From: JBBECJ01 sp963763325
GTDB taxonomy: Bacteria > Chloroflexota > Chloroflexia > Thermomicrobiales > CFX8
NCBI GenBank assembly: GCA_963763325.1
Contig: CAVXOL010000014.1
Location: 62,001-126,000, forward strand
Direction of reading: 5' to 3'
Length of the DNA stretch: 64,000 bases
Shown: positions 21,007 through 30,983 of the stretch, piece after piece
Position numbering within the stretch: the first letter of the stretch is position 1
Layout: every line of letters begins with the position of its first letter
The notes under the pieces: model-generated
What the model was told of the DNA's origin: nothing
Seen by the model: the letters and a program-made list of their open reading frames with translations, nothing else
The model's database searches: none
Position numbers and translations under genes: made by a program

Positions 21007-21174
21007 TCCGCGATTCCCATCCAGACCGGACGCAACCGAGCGTACCAGTTGACATCTTAACCTCACAGGGCGCCGACCGACGGTCAGCCTCTTGAGGTGG
21101 TCGCTGTTCCTGCGATCAGGGCGATAGAATAGTCGCTCTGATCCAGGACGGCAGCCATTGGTTCAAGAGGTGAT

Positions 21175-21699
21175 ATGACCGTACTCACATTGCGTGCCTA
21201 CACGCAGCAATCTCCACTCCTTGAAGATGCGTTACGCATCTATGCGCGCGTCTGGCCAGACCGCGATCCCGAGGTCGCGCGCGAGACATTCACGCGCTAC
21301 GCCGGATATCCAGGCTTCAGCGGGTTCGTCGCGTTCGTCGATGACGAACCGGCCGGTGTCGGCTATGGCGCCACATCATCACCCGGCGTTCCGTGGCACG
21401 ATCTCGTCGCGCCACGGCTTGGTCACGACCACCCGGCGCTACAGGACGCGTTTCGCATCGTTGAGTTGGCCGTCGTTGAGGAGCACCAGGGTAAGGGCAT
21501 TGGCGGTCAGTTGCACGACCGGCTGCTCGCGACTCAGCCGTGCCCACGGGCGCTGATCTCAACCAACGTCACCAACCTGCGGGCACGAACCATCTACGAG
21601 CGGCGCGGCTGGACCTATCTGCACACTGCCTTCGACGTACCGGACGATCCGCACCAGTACGTCATCATGGCGAAAGAGTTCGGCGCACAATCCAGTTAG
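21175..21699 (+). CDS. GNAT-family N-acetyltransferase
   Basis: A 174-residue intact protein starting with ATG after AAGAGGTG. The acetyl-CoA-binding motif A is ELAVVEEHQGKGIGGQLHDR, with the Q/R-x-x-G-x-G/A pattern (QGKGIG). Motif B follows as NLRARTIYERRGWTYLHTAF. The order of strands is the usual GNAT one. The acceptor is unknown. It is closely followed by a kinase-like gene 8 bases later, suggesting cotranscription. Confidence 0.88.
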   Translation: MTVLTLRAYTQQSPLLEDALRIYARVWPDRDPEVARETFTRYAGYPGFSGFVAFVDDEPAGVGYGATSSPGVPWHDLVAPRLGHDHPALQDAFRIVELAVVEEHQGKGIGGQLHDRLLATQPCPRALISTNVTNLRARTIYERRGWTYLHTAFDVPDDPHQYVIMAKEFGAQSS

Positions 21700-21707
21700 G
21701 GCTCAGG

Positions 21708-22616
21708 ATGCTTGAGAGTGGAGGACACCTGTCGCACGCGCTCGACTGGCCGGAACAGTTGCACGAAACGATTCAGGCGACGATCGGTGTCCCAGTCGCT
21801 GTCGAGCGGCTTAGCGGGATGAGCCTGAGTGGTGTCTGGCGCGTACGAGCCGCATCTGGCTCGCTCGTCGTCAAGTCCGGACCGTCAGCGTTCGAGGCAA
21901 CCTTCTATGAAACGGTCGCGCCATCGCTCCGTGCTTCCGGCATCCCGATTCCTGACCTCTACCTGTCGCTGCACGAGCCAGCCCGTCACTGGCTCGTCAT
22001 CGAGGACATCCCGCAGCCACTGCCGGCCCGACCGGTCGACGGATGGCAGCCGGACCAACGGATCATCGAGATTCTTGCCCGCCTCCACGCTGTGACCCGT
22101 GCCAATCCGCCCGACCTTTCCACAGCGCCAGTCCGCGGCTGGACCGACGAGATGACGTCCTCCGCGCTCGACTGTCTCCAACCGGCGGACGGAGCTACTC
22201 TCGCGCCTCTGCTCGCTCGCTTGCAGGACGAGAGCGCACCGATCTTCAGCGAATGGTGCTGGATATCGGGAGATCCGAACCCGCGCAACTGGGGGCTACG
22301 TGCCGGAGGATCGCCAGCGCTCTTCGACTGGGAGTTGTTCGGCCCCGGCATCCCAGCAACCGACCTCGCCATCATCGTCCCTGGCCTCGGCACACCAGCC
22401 AACTTCGCAGACGTCGCAGCCGCCTACATCAACTCCCTCGATGGAGCGAGCCATTGGAGCGTTGAGACCCTCGCCCGCCAGGTCGCAATTGCCAAGGTCG
22501 CAACGATCATCCAGCTTCTCGATGGCCACTCTACCGGCAGCGCCAACGTCAGCAACGAACTCCTCGCGTGGCTGGCCGACACCGTACCAGCCTGGGTGGC
22601 GACGATCGCCAGATGA
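21708..22616 (+). CDS. Aminoglycoside phosphotransferase (APH)-family protein
   Basis: A 302-residue kinase-like protein, intact. The N-lobe has SLSGVWRVRAASGSLVVKSG with the ATP lysine. The catalytic loop reads WCWISGDPNPRNWGLR, where family members usually show H-x-D-x-x-x-x-N. Here the His is replaced by Ser (ISGDPNPRN) while Asp and Asn are kept. The metal-binding DWE follows in SPALFDWELFGPG. Chromosomal members phosphorylate diverse small molecules; antibiotic resistance should not be assumed. It starts 8 bases after the GNAT stop. Confidence 0.82.
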   Translation: MLESGGHLSHALDWPEQLHETIQATIGVPVAVERLSGMSLSGVWRVRAASGSLVVKSGPSAFEATFYETVAPSLRASGIPIPDLYLSLHEPARHWLVIEDIPQPLPARPVDGWQPDQRIIEILARLHAVTRANPPDLSTAPVRGWTDEMTSSALDCLQPADGATLAPLLARLQDESAPIFSEWCWISGDPNPRNWGLRAGGSPALFDWELFGPGIPATDLAIIVPGLGTPANFADVAAAYINSLDGASHWSVETLARQVAIAKVATIIQLLDGHSTGSANVSNELLAWLADTVPAWVATIAR

Positions 22617-22724
22617 CATCTCAACGGAATTCGCTGCTCATTTCACGATCCAGCGTCGACCGCCGTATGCTAATTGAGCAGAATCAACGATCCATCGTTG
22701 CTGGAAGAGGAAAGGGGATTGCCG

Positions 22725-23021
22725 ATGTCTTTCGTGATGATGATGCGCTGGGACGGCGTGACGCTCGAACAATACGATCGGGCGCTGAAGCTGGTCAGAT
22801 GGGAGGAAGAACCGGCAGCAGGCGGCATCTTTCACGTGGCAACCCACGACGGCGATGCCCTGCGCGTCACCGACATCTGGGAGACGCCCGAGCACTTCCA
22901 GCAGTTTGTCGATCAACGATTGATGCCGGGTGTCGCGGAACTTGGACTCCCCGGTCAGCCAGTCGTTGAGATGTACCCAGCCCACCGAATCTTCGCGCCA
23001 GGCCCGATCCCGCAATCGTAA
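22725..23021 (+). CDS. Small alpha-beta barrel protein, function unknown
   Basis: A 98-residue intact protein, ATG after AAAGGGGATT. It begins SFVMMMRWDGVTLEQYDRAL and continues GGIFHVATHDGDALRVTDIW, then ETPEHFQQFVDQRLMPGVAE. The pattern of a short barrel with a hydrophobic ligand face resembles dimeric alpha-beta barrel (ABM/Dabb-like) proteins. No exact family was recognised. It lies between the APH-like gene and a convergent isochorismatase. Confidence 0.7.
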   Translation: MSFVMMMRWDGVTLEQYDRALKLVRWEEEPAAGGIFHVATHDGDALRVTDIWETPEHFQQFVDQRLMPGVAELGLPGQPVVEMYPAHRIFAPGPIPQS

Positions 23022-23054
23022 GGTCGTTACGTCTCAACCCGATTATCGGAATCG

Positions 23055-23702
23055 CTACGACACGATCGTTGCATCAACCGCCGGCCGAACCGGTGGAAGA
23101 TCGTACGGATCGACGAACGGCCCAGCGTCGCCAGATTGCCGGTTCCACTCGTGGTGGAACGCGGGAACGGCCACCGTCCGCTTGAGTTCGAAGTAGAGCG
23201 TCTTGTACGTCGTCGGGACTGCGCCAGCCTGTTCCAGCCGCCGCACGGCCGGGCCATCGTTCGGCTCGGCCGTAAACAGGCAGTCCTCAACGAGAAAGAC
23301 CTCGCGGCCCATATCGAGCAATCCGAGCACCGATTGCAAGACACAGACATCTGTCTCCGATCCTGCGACGATCATCTGGTCACGCCCGAGCGCCTCGACT
23401 GCCTCACGAATCTCTGGCTCGGAGCAGAGGTTGAAGGTCTGCTTGACGAACCGGCCTCCTTCGGGCGGGAACACCCGCTCCAGCCGTTCCGGCAGCCAGC
23501 CATTGCGCTCGACCGGATACTCAAACGTCGCAATGATAGGGATCTCAAATGTCCTCGCCAGCATTATCAGGTGCTCGATCCGCGCCAGGATCGGCTCACG
23601 CTCCGCGTGCATCAGGTCAATGAAGAGCGGCTGGACATCGATCAGAATCAGCGCCGCCCGTTCCGGCTCGATGAATCGGCTGCCCATTGTCATCCCTGCC
23701 AT
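23055..23702 (-). CDS. Isochorismatase-family cysteine hydrolase
   Basis: A 215-residue intact hydrolase. The catalytic triad is visible: Asp in AALILIDVQPLF, Lys in GGRFVKQTFNLCSE, and Cys in VAGSETDVCVLQSVLGLLDM with the cis-peptide region just before it. The family includes nicotinamidases, N-carbamoyl hydrolases and ycaC-like proteins, and sequence alone does not settle the substrate. ATG at 23702 follows GAGG. It is divergent from the gene at 23796, and a MerR-type dyad lies between them. Confidence 0.88.
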   Translation of the reverse strand: MAGMTMGSRFIEPERAALILIDVQPLFIDLMHAEREPILARIEHLIMLARTFEIPIIATFEYPVERNGWLPERLERVFPPEGGRFVKQTFNLCSEPEIREAVEALGRDQMIVAGSETDVCVLQSVLGLLDMGREVFLVEDCLFTAEPNDGPAVRRLEQAGAVPTTYKTLYFELKRTVAVPAFHHEWNRQSGDAGPFVDPYDLPPVRPAVDATIVS

Positions 23703-23715
23703 CGTTCGCCTCCAC

Positions 23716-23748
23716 TTGACATCCAGCGCACTCTACAAGTTAGAGTGC
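23716..23748 (+). promoter_or_regulatory. MerR-type promoter-operator
   Basis: TTGACA at 23716-23721 is followed after an over-long 19-base spacer by TAGAGT at 23741-23746. Inside lies a perfect 8-5-8 dyad: GCACTCTA (23728-23735), five bases, TAGAGTGC (23741-23748). A 19-bp spacer with a centred dyad is the hallmark of MerR-activated promoters. It points at the gene starting at 23796. No merR gene is seen in the window. Confidence 0.6.
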
Positions 23749-23795
23749 GTGCGAGACAATAGCGCCTCGCATCCGGCGTGGAAGGGAATCAATCG

Positions 23796-24140
23796 ATGTC
23801 GCATCTGCCTGTCGCCTGCAGCCTGACCGCTACCGATCTCGCAGCCGTCAAAGCGCGCTACCGTGCCGCAGCCAGCCACTACCGCGCCACCGCGCGGATC
23901 ACCGACAACCACGCCGAGATCTCACTGGCCGGCGACAAAACCGCTCTCCACGTCCTGCTGACCGAGATGATCGAGCGCGAGAACGCCTGCTGCCCATTCC
24001 TGAGCTTCACCGTCACTGAACGCAACGCAGGATACGACGTCCGGCTGAACGTTCTCACCAGCTCAGGGCTGGAGGACGACATTCTGCGCGAGTCAGTCAA
24101 TGCCTTCTTCCCGTCCGCGACCTGGCTTGACGCAGCGTAA
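23796..24140 (+). CDS. Small cysteine-containing protein behind a MerR-type promoter
   Basis: A 114-residue intact protein. The central helix reads LHVLLTEMIERENACCPFLS, followed by FTVTERNAGYDVRLNVL. The conserved-looking ENACCPFLSF motif, with vicinal cysteines next to an acidic residue, is suggestive of metal or thiol chemistry. I recall similar short proteins near MerR regulators, but I cannot name a family. An in-frame ATG six codons earlier is possible. The upstream promoter has MerR-type architecture, consistent with induction by a metal or other ligand. Confidence 0.65.
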   Translation: MSHLPVACSLTATDLAAVKARYRAAASHYRATARITDNHAEISLAGDKTALHVLLTEMIERENACCPFLSFTVTERNAGYDVRLNVLTSSGLEDDILRESVNAFFPSATWLDAA

Positions 24141-24204
24141 GACAAATCAACGCCGTGCTCCAGACGAGTGGAGCGCAGCGTTGACTGCTACCAATGGTTG
24201 GTTG

Positions 24205-27200
24205 TTACAACGCGATCGCGTCGGCCGCGACCGCCTTGACCTTGGCGTTGAAGCCCGGCACGTCCTCCTTGAGGATCGCGTCGAGCTTCTTGAGTTGCGT
24301 GTCGACCTTGCCGGAGAGGTCGGCGAAGACCTCGCGGGACTGCTCGGTCGGCTTGCCTTCCATCCCGTTGATCGAGCCGATCAGGGCGGCCAGCTTGGCG
24401 TTGAGCTTGACCGGGAAGTTGAGCGTGTCCTGGCCGGCCTTCGCCCGCCACTGGATCAGTTCCTCCTCGACCTCGCGCAGGCTGATCCTTGAGCGTCGTC
24501 GCCGGCCTTCGTGACGCCCTCATCACCCAGCCGCTCTGACCAGGCATCGACTTGCTTGCGGACGGCGCCGCATCTTGTTGACGCCCTCGTGCAGTTCGGA
24601 AAGCTTGTCCCGCACCTGCATCGCGAGCTCAAACCCCTCGCGGTAGTCGGAGGCGGTCGAGCCGGTGCGCGCGTCGGGCAGGAGCGCGAACTGCTGCGTC
24701 AGCGTCGTCCGCCCGTTGACGATCTCGACCTGGTACGAGCCGGGTGCCGCCTTCGGGCCGGTCGCGCCGCGCGCGAAGCCCATCGAGCCGGTATCGTCCG
24801 GCACCTCGGTCGCGTTCGGGTAGCGCAGGTCCCAGACGAAGCGGTTGCCGCCCTGCTTGGCGGGGACAACCGGCGGCTTGATCCGGCCGGGGTTGTCCTT
24901 GAACTCCTTCTCGTCCGGCTCCTTGCTGGTGAACTCCCGGACTAGGTTGCCCTCGCCATCGAGAATTCGCAGCGTGATCGGATCCTTCGGCTCCTCGGTC
25001 AGGTGGTAGTTGATCAACACACCGTCCGGCGGGTTGTCACCGGCGTCGAGCGAGACCTTCTTCGGCTTGCCCTCAGCGGTCGTGACCTGCTCGAAGCTCG
25101 TGCTGAGGCCGCCTGCCGACTGGAAGTTCCGTCCCGGCACAACCTGGCTGCCGAAGCCGGGCCGACGCCCAGCGCTTCGATGTCGCGCGGCGCGAACAGG
25201 ATCGTGCCGTTCTCGGTCACGGCACCTGTTGCGCGAGCTGCCGTAGCGGGGAGATGTCGTCCAGCATCCAGAACGAGCGGCCATGCGTGCCGACAACCAG
25301 GTCGCCCTGCGCGATGACCAGGTCGTGGATCGGCACCAGCGGCAGGTTGAGTTGCAGCGGCTGCCAGTTGTCGCCCCGGTCGAACGAGACGTAGAGCCCG
25401 CTTCTCGGTCCCGGCGAAGAGCAGGTCATGCACCTCCGGGTCCTCGCGGATGACGCGGGTGAACTCGTCGTGGCGGGATGCCGGTGTTGATCGCCTGCCA
25501 GCTCGCGCCGAAGTCGTCGGTCCGCAGCAGGTAGGGCGCGTCGTCGTGCGACTTGTAGCGCGTCGCGGCCACGTAGCAGGTGCCGGCGTCGTGAAGCGCG
25601 ACGGCTCGACGATCGAGATCAGCGCCCACTCCGGCAGCAGGTCCGGCCCCGGGGTGACGTTCTCCCAATTCCCGCCGTTGTCGCGCGAGAGGTAGATCAG
25701 CCCGTCGTCGGAGCCGGTCCAGATCAGCCCCTGCTCGACCGGCGATTCGGCGATGGCGAAGACCGTCGCGTAGGTCTCGGCGCCGGTGTTGTCCTTCGTG
25801 ATCGGCCCGCCGGAGGCGACCCATCGTCTCCTCGTCGCCGCGCGTCAGGTCGAGGCGAGATCCGCTCCCAGGAGTGACCCTCGTTGGTGGTGCGGAAGAC
25901 GTGGTTGCCGCCGTGGTAGAGGACGTTCGGGTCGTGCGGCGAGAAGACGGTCGGCGAGGTCCACTGGAAGCGGTACTTCATCTCGCTGGCCGCCGAGCCC
26001 AGCATCATCTCCGGCCAGACGGTGATCGACTTCGCCAGCCGTGACTTCGCGTCGTAGCGCGTCAGCAGCCCGCCGTAGGAGCCGGCGAAGACGATATCCG
26101 GGTCATCCGGCTTGACGGCGATGTAGCCCGACTCGCCGCCACCGATCACGTACCACTCGCTGGTCGAGATCAAGCCGGTGTTCGAGCGGCTCGGGACCGA
26201 CATCGTGGTGTTGTCCTGCTGCGCGCCGTAGACGCGGTACGGCTCGCGGTTGTCGACCGTCACATGGTAGAACTCGGCCGTCGGCTGGTTGAAGATCGTC
26301 GACCAGCTCGCCCCGCCCGTGAACCTGACCTCAGCGCCGCCGTCGTCTCCCAGGATGATCCGGTTGCGAGTCCTCGCGGGTCGATCCAGAAGTCGTGCGT
26401 GTCGCCGTGCTGGACGGGGACGTTCGCGAACGTCTTGCCGCCGTCGATCGAGCTGCCAGAGCGTAACGTTCAGAATCCAGACGACATCGGCATCGTTCGG
26501 GTCGGCGTAGATGTGGTGGTAGTACCAGGCGCGGGTCCGCAGGTTGCGGTCCTCGCTGCCGCGCCGCCAGGTGTCGCCGTAGTCGTCGGAGATGAACAGC
26601 GCGCCGTTCTCGTGCTCGACGATCGCGTAGACCCGCCCGGCCTGCGCGCCAGACGCCGAGATGCCGATTTTGCCCAGCACCCCCTCCTTCGGCAGGCCAG
26701 GGTTGCGCGAGATCTCGTCCAGTTGTCGCCGCCGTCAGTCGTCCGCCAGAGGCCGGAGTCCTCGCCGCCGGAGGACATGAAGTGCGGCCCGCGACTCGGC
26801 CTCCCAGATCGAGGCGTAGAGGATCCGCGGGTTGGTCGGGTCCATCGACAGATCGACCGCGCCGGCCTTGCTGCTCTTGAACAGCACGTTCGTCCAGCGT
26901 CTTGCCGCCATCGGTCGAGCGGTAGACGCCGCGCTCCGTGGTTCGTCGCCCCAGACGTGCCCCAAGCGCCGCGACGTAGACGATGTCCGGGTTGGTCGGA
27001 TGAATCTGGATCTCGCCGATGTTCTGCGTCTCTCCAGCCCCATGTGCTGCCAGGTCCGCCCGGCATCGGTCGGACTTGTAGACGCCATCACCACGCGAGA
27101 CGTTGCCGCGAATGCTCGTCTCGCCCATCCCGGCGTAGATCACGTTCGGATCGGACGCCGCGACCTGCCAACGCCCCGACCGACGCGCTACTTGAAGAAC

Positions 27201-27395
27201 CCGTCCGAGACGTTGCGCCAGCTCTTACCGCCATCCTTCGTCTTCCAGACGCCACCGCCGGTCGAGCCGAAGTAGAAACGTCTGCTTGTCAACCGGATCA
27301 CCGGCGACCGCCACGACACGTCCGCCCCGATGCGGCCCGATACAGCGATACTCCATCCCCCCGTACAACGCCGGATTGATCTTCGTCTCTGCCAT
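24205..27395 (-). CDS. Sortilin/VPS10-like BNR-repeat protein, heavily frameshifted
   Basis: About 1,060 residues once frames are joined. The start ATG follows GGAGGAAGGAG. The N-terminus reads NPALYGGMEYRCIGPHRGGR, typical of bacterial WD40/YVTN/BNR-like glycosyl-hydrolase-annotated proteins. BNR Asp-box repeats recur (TDGGKSW, SDDYGDTWRRGS, TDDFGASW, FDRGDNWQPL). The C-terminal part has PGSYQVEIVNGRTTLTQQFA, an Ig-like strand pattern, and an alpha-helical tail ending KVKAVAADAIAL. At least a dozen frame changes occur. No signal peptide is seen at the chosen start. Function is unknown; such beta-propellers bind ligands or glycans. Confidence 0.8.
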
Positions 27396-27630
27396 GCGCG
27401 CTCCTTCCTCCCTGCCTACACGGGACCGCTTCCGTCAGGGATTCTAGACCAGGTATCCAGTTGACCTGGTCCTCGCTGGCGGATGGCACCCTCCATCGCC
27501 ATCTCATCGAGCCGAATTCCTGCCACTCTGGGAACCAGATCACTTCTTCCCGGGAAGGAGAATCGCTACACTGCCGGTAGTACTGGCGCAACGACGCGGT
27601 TGGTCGACAGATCATCTGAAGATGGGGCCA
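27396..27630. other. Divergent intergenic region
   Basis: About 235 bases between the BNR-repeat protein and the sensor kinase. No gene recognised; presumably holds divergent promoters. Confidence 0.35.
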
Positions 27631-29761
27631 ATGTTGGGGCTCACGTCTCGCTGGATCGCGAATCGTCCTGTTCATCGACCGCGGCTGTGGTGGGTCGCCG
27701 TGTCGATCTGTGGCCGACATCGCTCCTGCGTGTGCCGATCCCCGTCCTCGGGCTGCTCAACCGGGAGCGACGGAGTCCTAGTCGGTCAGATCCGTTGACG
27801 CCGTCATCGCAGACGCTACGGGGTGGTTGGGGCGCTGCTCGCCACGCGAAGGCCAGCGAAACAACTCGGCTGGTGTACCTGACGCTGGCTTGATCTGGCA
27901 GGTCTCAGCCATCGCTGATACTGGGCTGTCTATGGAGTCCTCACTCAGCCAGGAGCAGTTGCGCGGAACACGACTCTGGCTCAATCTTGCGATCGGAGCC
28001 GCAGCCTTTGCGGCAACACTGACGTTTCCGATCCTGCCCTTTCCAGACGGCAGATTCCAGACCTGGCCAAAGCGCACTGTTGCATTCTTCTCTGGAATCG
28101 CCATCGTCCTGCTGGTCGGAGGGCTGATCACTGGTGGCGGCATTCCACCTGGATCATCTTCGCTCTATGAGCGCACGCGCAACCCATTGGCGCTCTCGGA
28201 CCCATTTCTGGATCCCGGACTCGGCGTCATGCTGACGATCCTCTGCGGTGTGCTGTCGATTCGAATCCTCCTGGCAGGCTTCAGACGATCGCGTGGTGCG
28301 CGACGTCAGCAGTACAAGTGGATCGTCGTCACCATGGTGTCGGTCGTCGTCATCGCGTTCACTCGCCGACTTCCTTACCCGCGCGATGGGAACGGCTCGA
28401 TGCTGTACGTCGTGACGACACCGATCCTGTCGCTGTCGTATGCCCTCGTCCCGGTCGCGATGGGCATAGCCATCCTGCGCTATCGCCTCTAGGACATCGA
28501 CATCATCATCAACCGCACGCTCGTCTACCTGGCTGCTGAGCGCCAGCGTCGTCGGGATCTACGTCTTCATCGTCGGCTGGCTCGGACGACGTTCCATACT
28601 GGCGGCAACCTGCTCTTCTCGCTGGTCGGCCACGGGCGTCGTCGCTGTGCTCTTCCAGCCGCTGCGCGAGCGTATCCAGCGCGGCGTCACCGTCTCCTCT
28701 TCGGCGAGCGCGACGAGCCGTACGCCGTCATCTCGCGGCTGGGCCGCCGGCTCGAGGAGACCCTCGCCCCCGACGCCATGCTGTTGACGATCACCAGCCA
28801 CGGTCCGCGAGGCGTTGAAACTGCCCGTACAGCGCCATCGCCCTCCACCAGCGGCGGCGAGCCCGGTCATCGTCGCGGCCAGCGGCGAACCGGTCTCCGA
28901 ACCGGTGCGCGTGCCGCTGCGTCTACCAGCATGAGCCGGTCGGGGAACTGCTGCTGGGGCCACGGACTCCCGGTGAGGCAATTCAGCCCGGCGCGACCGG
29001 CGCCTGCTGGACGACCTGGCCCGCCAGGCCGGCGTCGCGGTCCATGCCGTCCAGCTAACCCGCGACTTGCAGCGCGCGCGCGAACGGTTGGTCGAAGCGC
29101 GCGAGGAGGAACGCCGCCGGCTGCGGCGCGATCTGCACGATGGCCTCGGTTCGCAATTGGCCGCGCTCAACCTGCAGGCCGGCGCGGTGCGCCGGCTGAT
29201 CGATAGCGATCCAGCAGCCGGCACAGGTCGAAGTGATCGAGCTGCGCGGCCAGCTGCAGCGCGGCCATCGGCTCAATCCGCACGCTGGTGCATGGCCTGC
29301 GGCCGCCGGCCATCGACGAGCTCGGGCTGGTCGTCGCCTTGCGGGAGCGGGTGCGCCAGTACAGACGATGAAGGCCTCATCGTCGACGCCGATTCTGCCG
29401 GACATCCTTCCGGACCTCCCGGCCGCCGTCGAGGTCGCGATCTACCGATCACCGAGGAAGCGCTGGCCAACGTCGTCCAGCCATGCCGATGCGCGCACGT
29501 GCGTCGTGCGGCTCATGCGGTTGACGATGCGCTGCACCTGATCGATCGAAGATGACGGCGTCGGCATCATCGCCGAACACACGCGCCGGGCGTTGGACTG
29601 CTCTCGATGCGCGAACGCGCGGAAGAACTCGGCGGCACGCTGCGACGATCGAGCCACGGCCGGGCGGCGGCACGCGGGTCGAGGTGCAGCTTGCCACTGG
29701 GGCGCCGCGAGCCGAGCGTTCACGAGGAGAGAGCGTGGAGAGCAGGATGGTGGATGAATGA
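27631..29761 (+). CDS. Membrane sensor histidine kinase (NarX/HisKA_3 type), heavily frameshifted
   Basis: Recognisable pieces run in order. The N-terminus has hydrophobic helices (GVVGALLATRRPAKQLGW, then LNLAIGAAAFAATLTFPILP). Further helices end at ALVPVAMGIAILRYRL. A TAG stop at 28490 stands where relatives read Tyr, and the same frame continues DIDIIINRTLVYL. After several shifts comes the phosphoacceptor helix EERRRLRRDLHDGLGSQLAA, with the phosphorylated His. An HATPase domain is only faintly visible. The gene ends just before the response regulator, its presumed partner. Either the gene is decayed or the sequence is poor here; the large number of breaks plus a nonsense codon leaves real decay possible. 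Confidence 0.7.
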
Positions 29762-29773
29762 GCGGCATTGCGC

Positions 29774-30417
29774 ATGCTGATCGTTGACGATCATCCACTC
29801 GTACGTCGCGGACTGCGGGCGGTGATCGGCGTCTGCCGGACTCTGTCGAGATCGTCGGTGAAGCGGCAACGGGACGGGAAGCGATCACTCTGGCGGCAGC
29901 ACGTTCAGCCCCAGACGTGATTCTGATGGACCTGCAGATGCCGGGCCAGAGCGGCATCGAGGCGACGCGCGAGATCCGTCGCCCAGCAGCCCGACGTGCG
30001 TATCCTGGTCGTGACGCTCTTTGAGGACGATGATTCCGTCTTCCTCGCGCTTCGCGCGGGCGCGCGCGGCTATGTGCTCAAGGACGCCGACGAGAGGAAT
30101 TGATCGGCGCGATCCGTGCTGTCGCCGGAGGCGCGGCGATCTTCAGTCCCGCCATCGCCACGCGACTCTGACGCTCTTCTCAGCGCCACGCCCAGTCGAC
30201 GCCGGCGGTCTTCCCGACGCTGACCGAGCGCGAGCGGGAGATCCTGGAACTCCTCGCGCGGGGTCTACCCAACGCCCGCATCGCCCAGCAGCTGGGCATC
30301 AGCGTCAAGACGGTCGGCAACCACGTGTCGGTCATCTTCGGCAAGCTGCAGGTCGCTGACCGTGCTGAGGCGATTGTCCGCGCACGTGAGGCCGGTCTCG
30401 GTCATCAACGTTCCTGA
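29774..30417 (+). CDS. NarL/FixJ-family response regulator, frameshifted
   Basis: About 212 residues after joining frames. The receiver opens MLIVDDHPLVRRGLRAVI, and its phosphorylated Asp is in PDVILMDLQMPGQSGIEATR. Later comes RILVVTLFEDDDSVFLALRA, then GARGYVLKDADE. The output domain is a LuxR HTH: LTEREREILELLARGLPNAR, then IAQQLGISVKTVGNHVSVIF. Frame changes lie near 29835, 29985, 30093 and 30170. It follows the sensor kinase by 12 bases, so the two are a two-component pair. Targets are unknown. Confidence 0.85.
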
Positions 30418-30536
30418 TCGTTCCCAGGTGAAATTGCCCGGCGTCGTGGGAACCTGCCGAGTTCCGCCTGGGGACACCGGTGACCTACGGTGTCAGCAGT
30501 CGACCGCTGGACCGTATCACGAAAGGCAGGAACACC

Positions 30537-30923
30537 ATGTCATCGATCGCAACGTCACCGGCCCAGATCAGCAGGCCAGCCTCGGTCAGCGCCGCCGTGG
30601 TTCTGTCCATTTTGCTCAACGTCGCGTCACTGCCGCTCGTCTTCATCCTGCCGGGTGCCGACGAGATCCCCGCGCCGGCCATCGCCATCGGCGTCATCAC
30701 AGGGCTGGTCTCCGTCGTCGCAGCCTGGGGGATGTGGAACCTGCGCCGCTGGGGCGCCATCACCACGTTCGTCGTGACATTGCTCAACACCGTCTCGTCG
30801 ATCCCGGGATTCTTCAATCCACCGAGTGACTGGATCCTTGCATTGCTGATCGTCACGACGCCAATCTCGATTGCGCTCATGGTCCTGATCGCGATGCCGT
30901 CAACACGGAAGGTGCTTCGCTAA
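30537..30923 (+). CDS. Small four-helix membrane protein
   Basis: A 128-residue intact membrane protein, ATG after AAAGGCAGG. Four hydrophobic helices are visible: AAVVLSILLNVASLPLVFIL, IAIGVITGLVSVVAAWGMWN, ITTFVVTLLNTVSSIPGFF and ILALLIVTTPISIALMVLI. The charged N-terminal tail is short. No family recognised. It lies 120 bases after the response regulator and could be its target. Confidence 0.65.
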   Translation: MSSIATSPAQISRPASVSAAVVLSILLNVASLPLVFILPGADEIPAPAIAIGVITGLVSVVAAWGMWNLRRWGAITTFVVTLLNTVSSIPGFFNPPSDWILALLIVTTPISIALMVLIAMPSTRKVLR

Positions 30924-30983
30924 TGGATCAGCACGTAGCGGCATCGACCCCGCGCCAGGGTCTGACTAGCTCCGGGTCTAGCC

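Noticed and set aside
21121..21175. GGTTCAAG near 21160 as a tRNA T-loop
   Set aside because: No acceptor or anticodon stem could be formed around it; no tRNA was found anywhere in the window.
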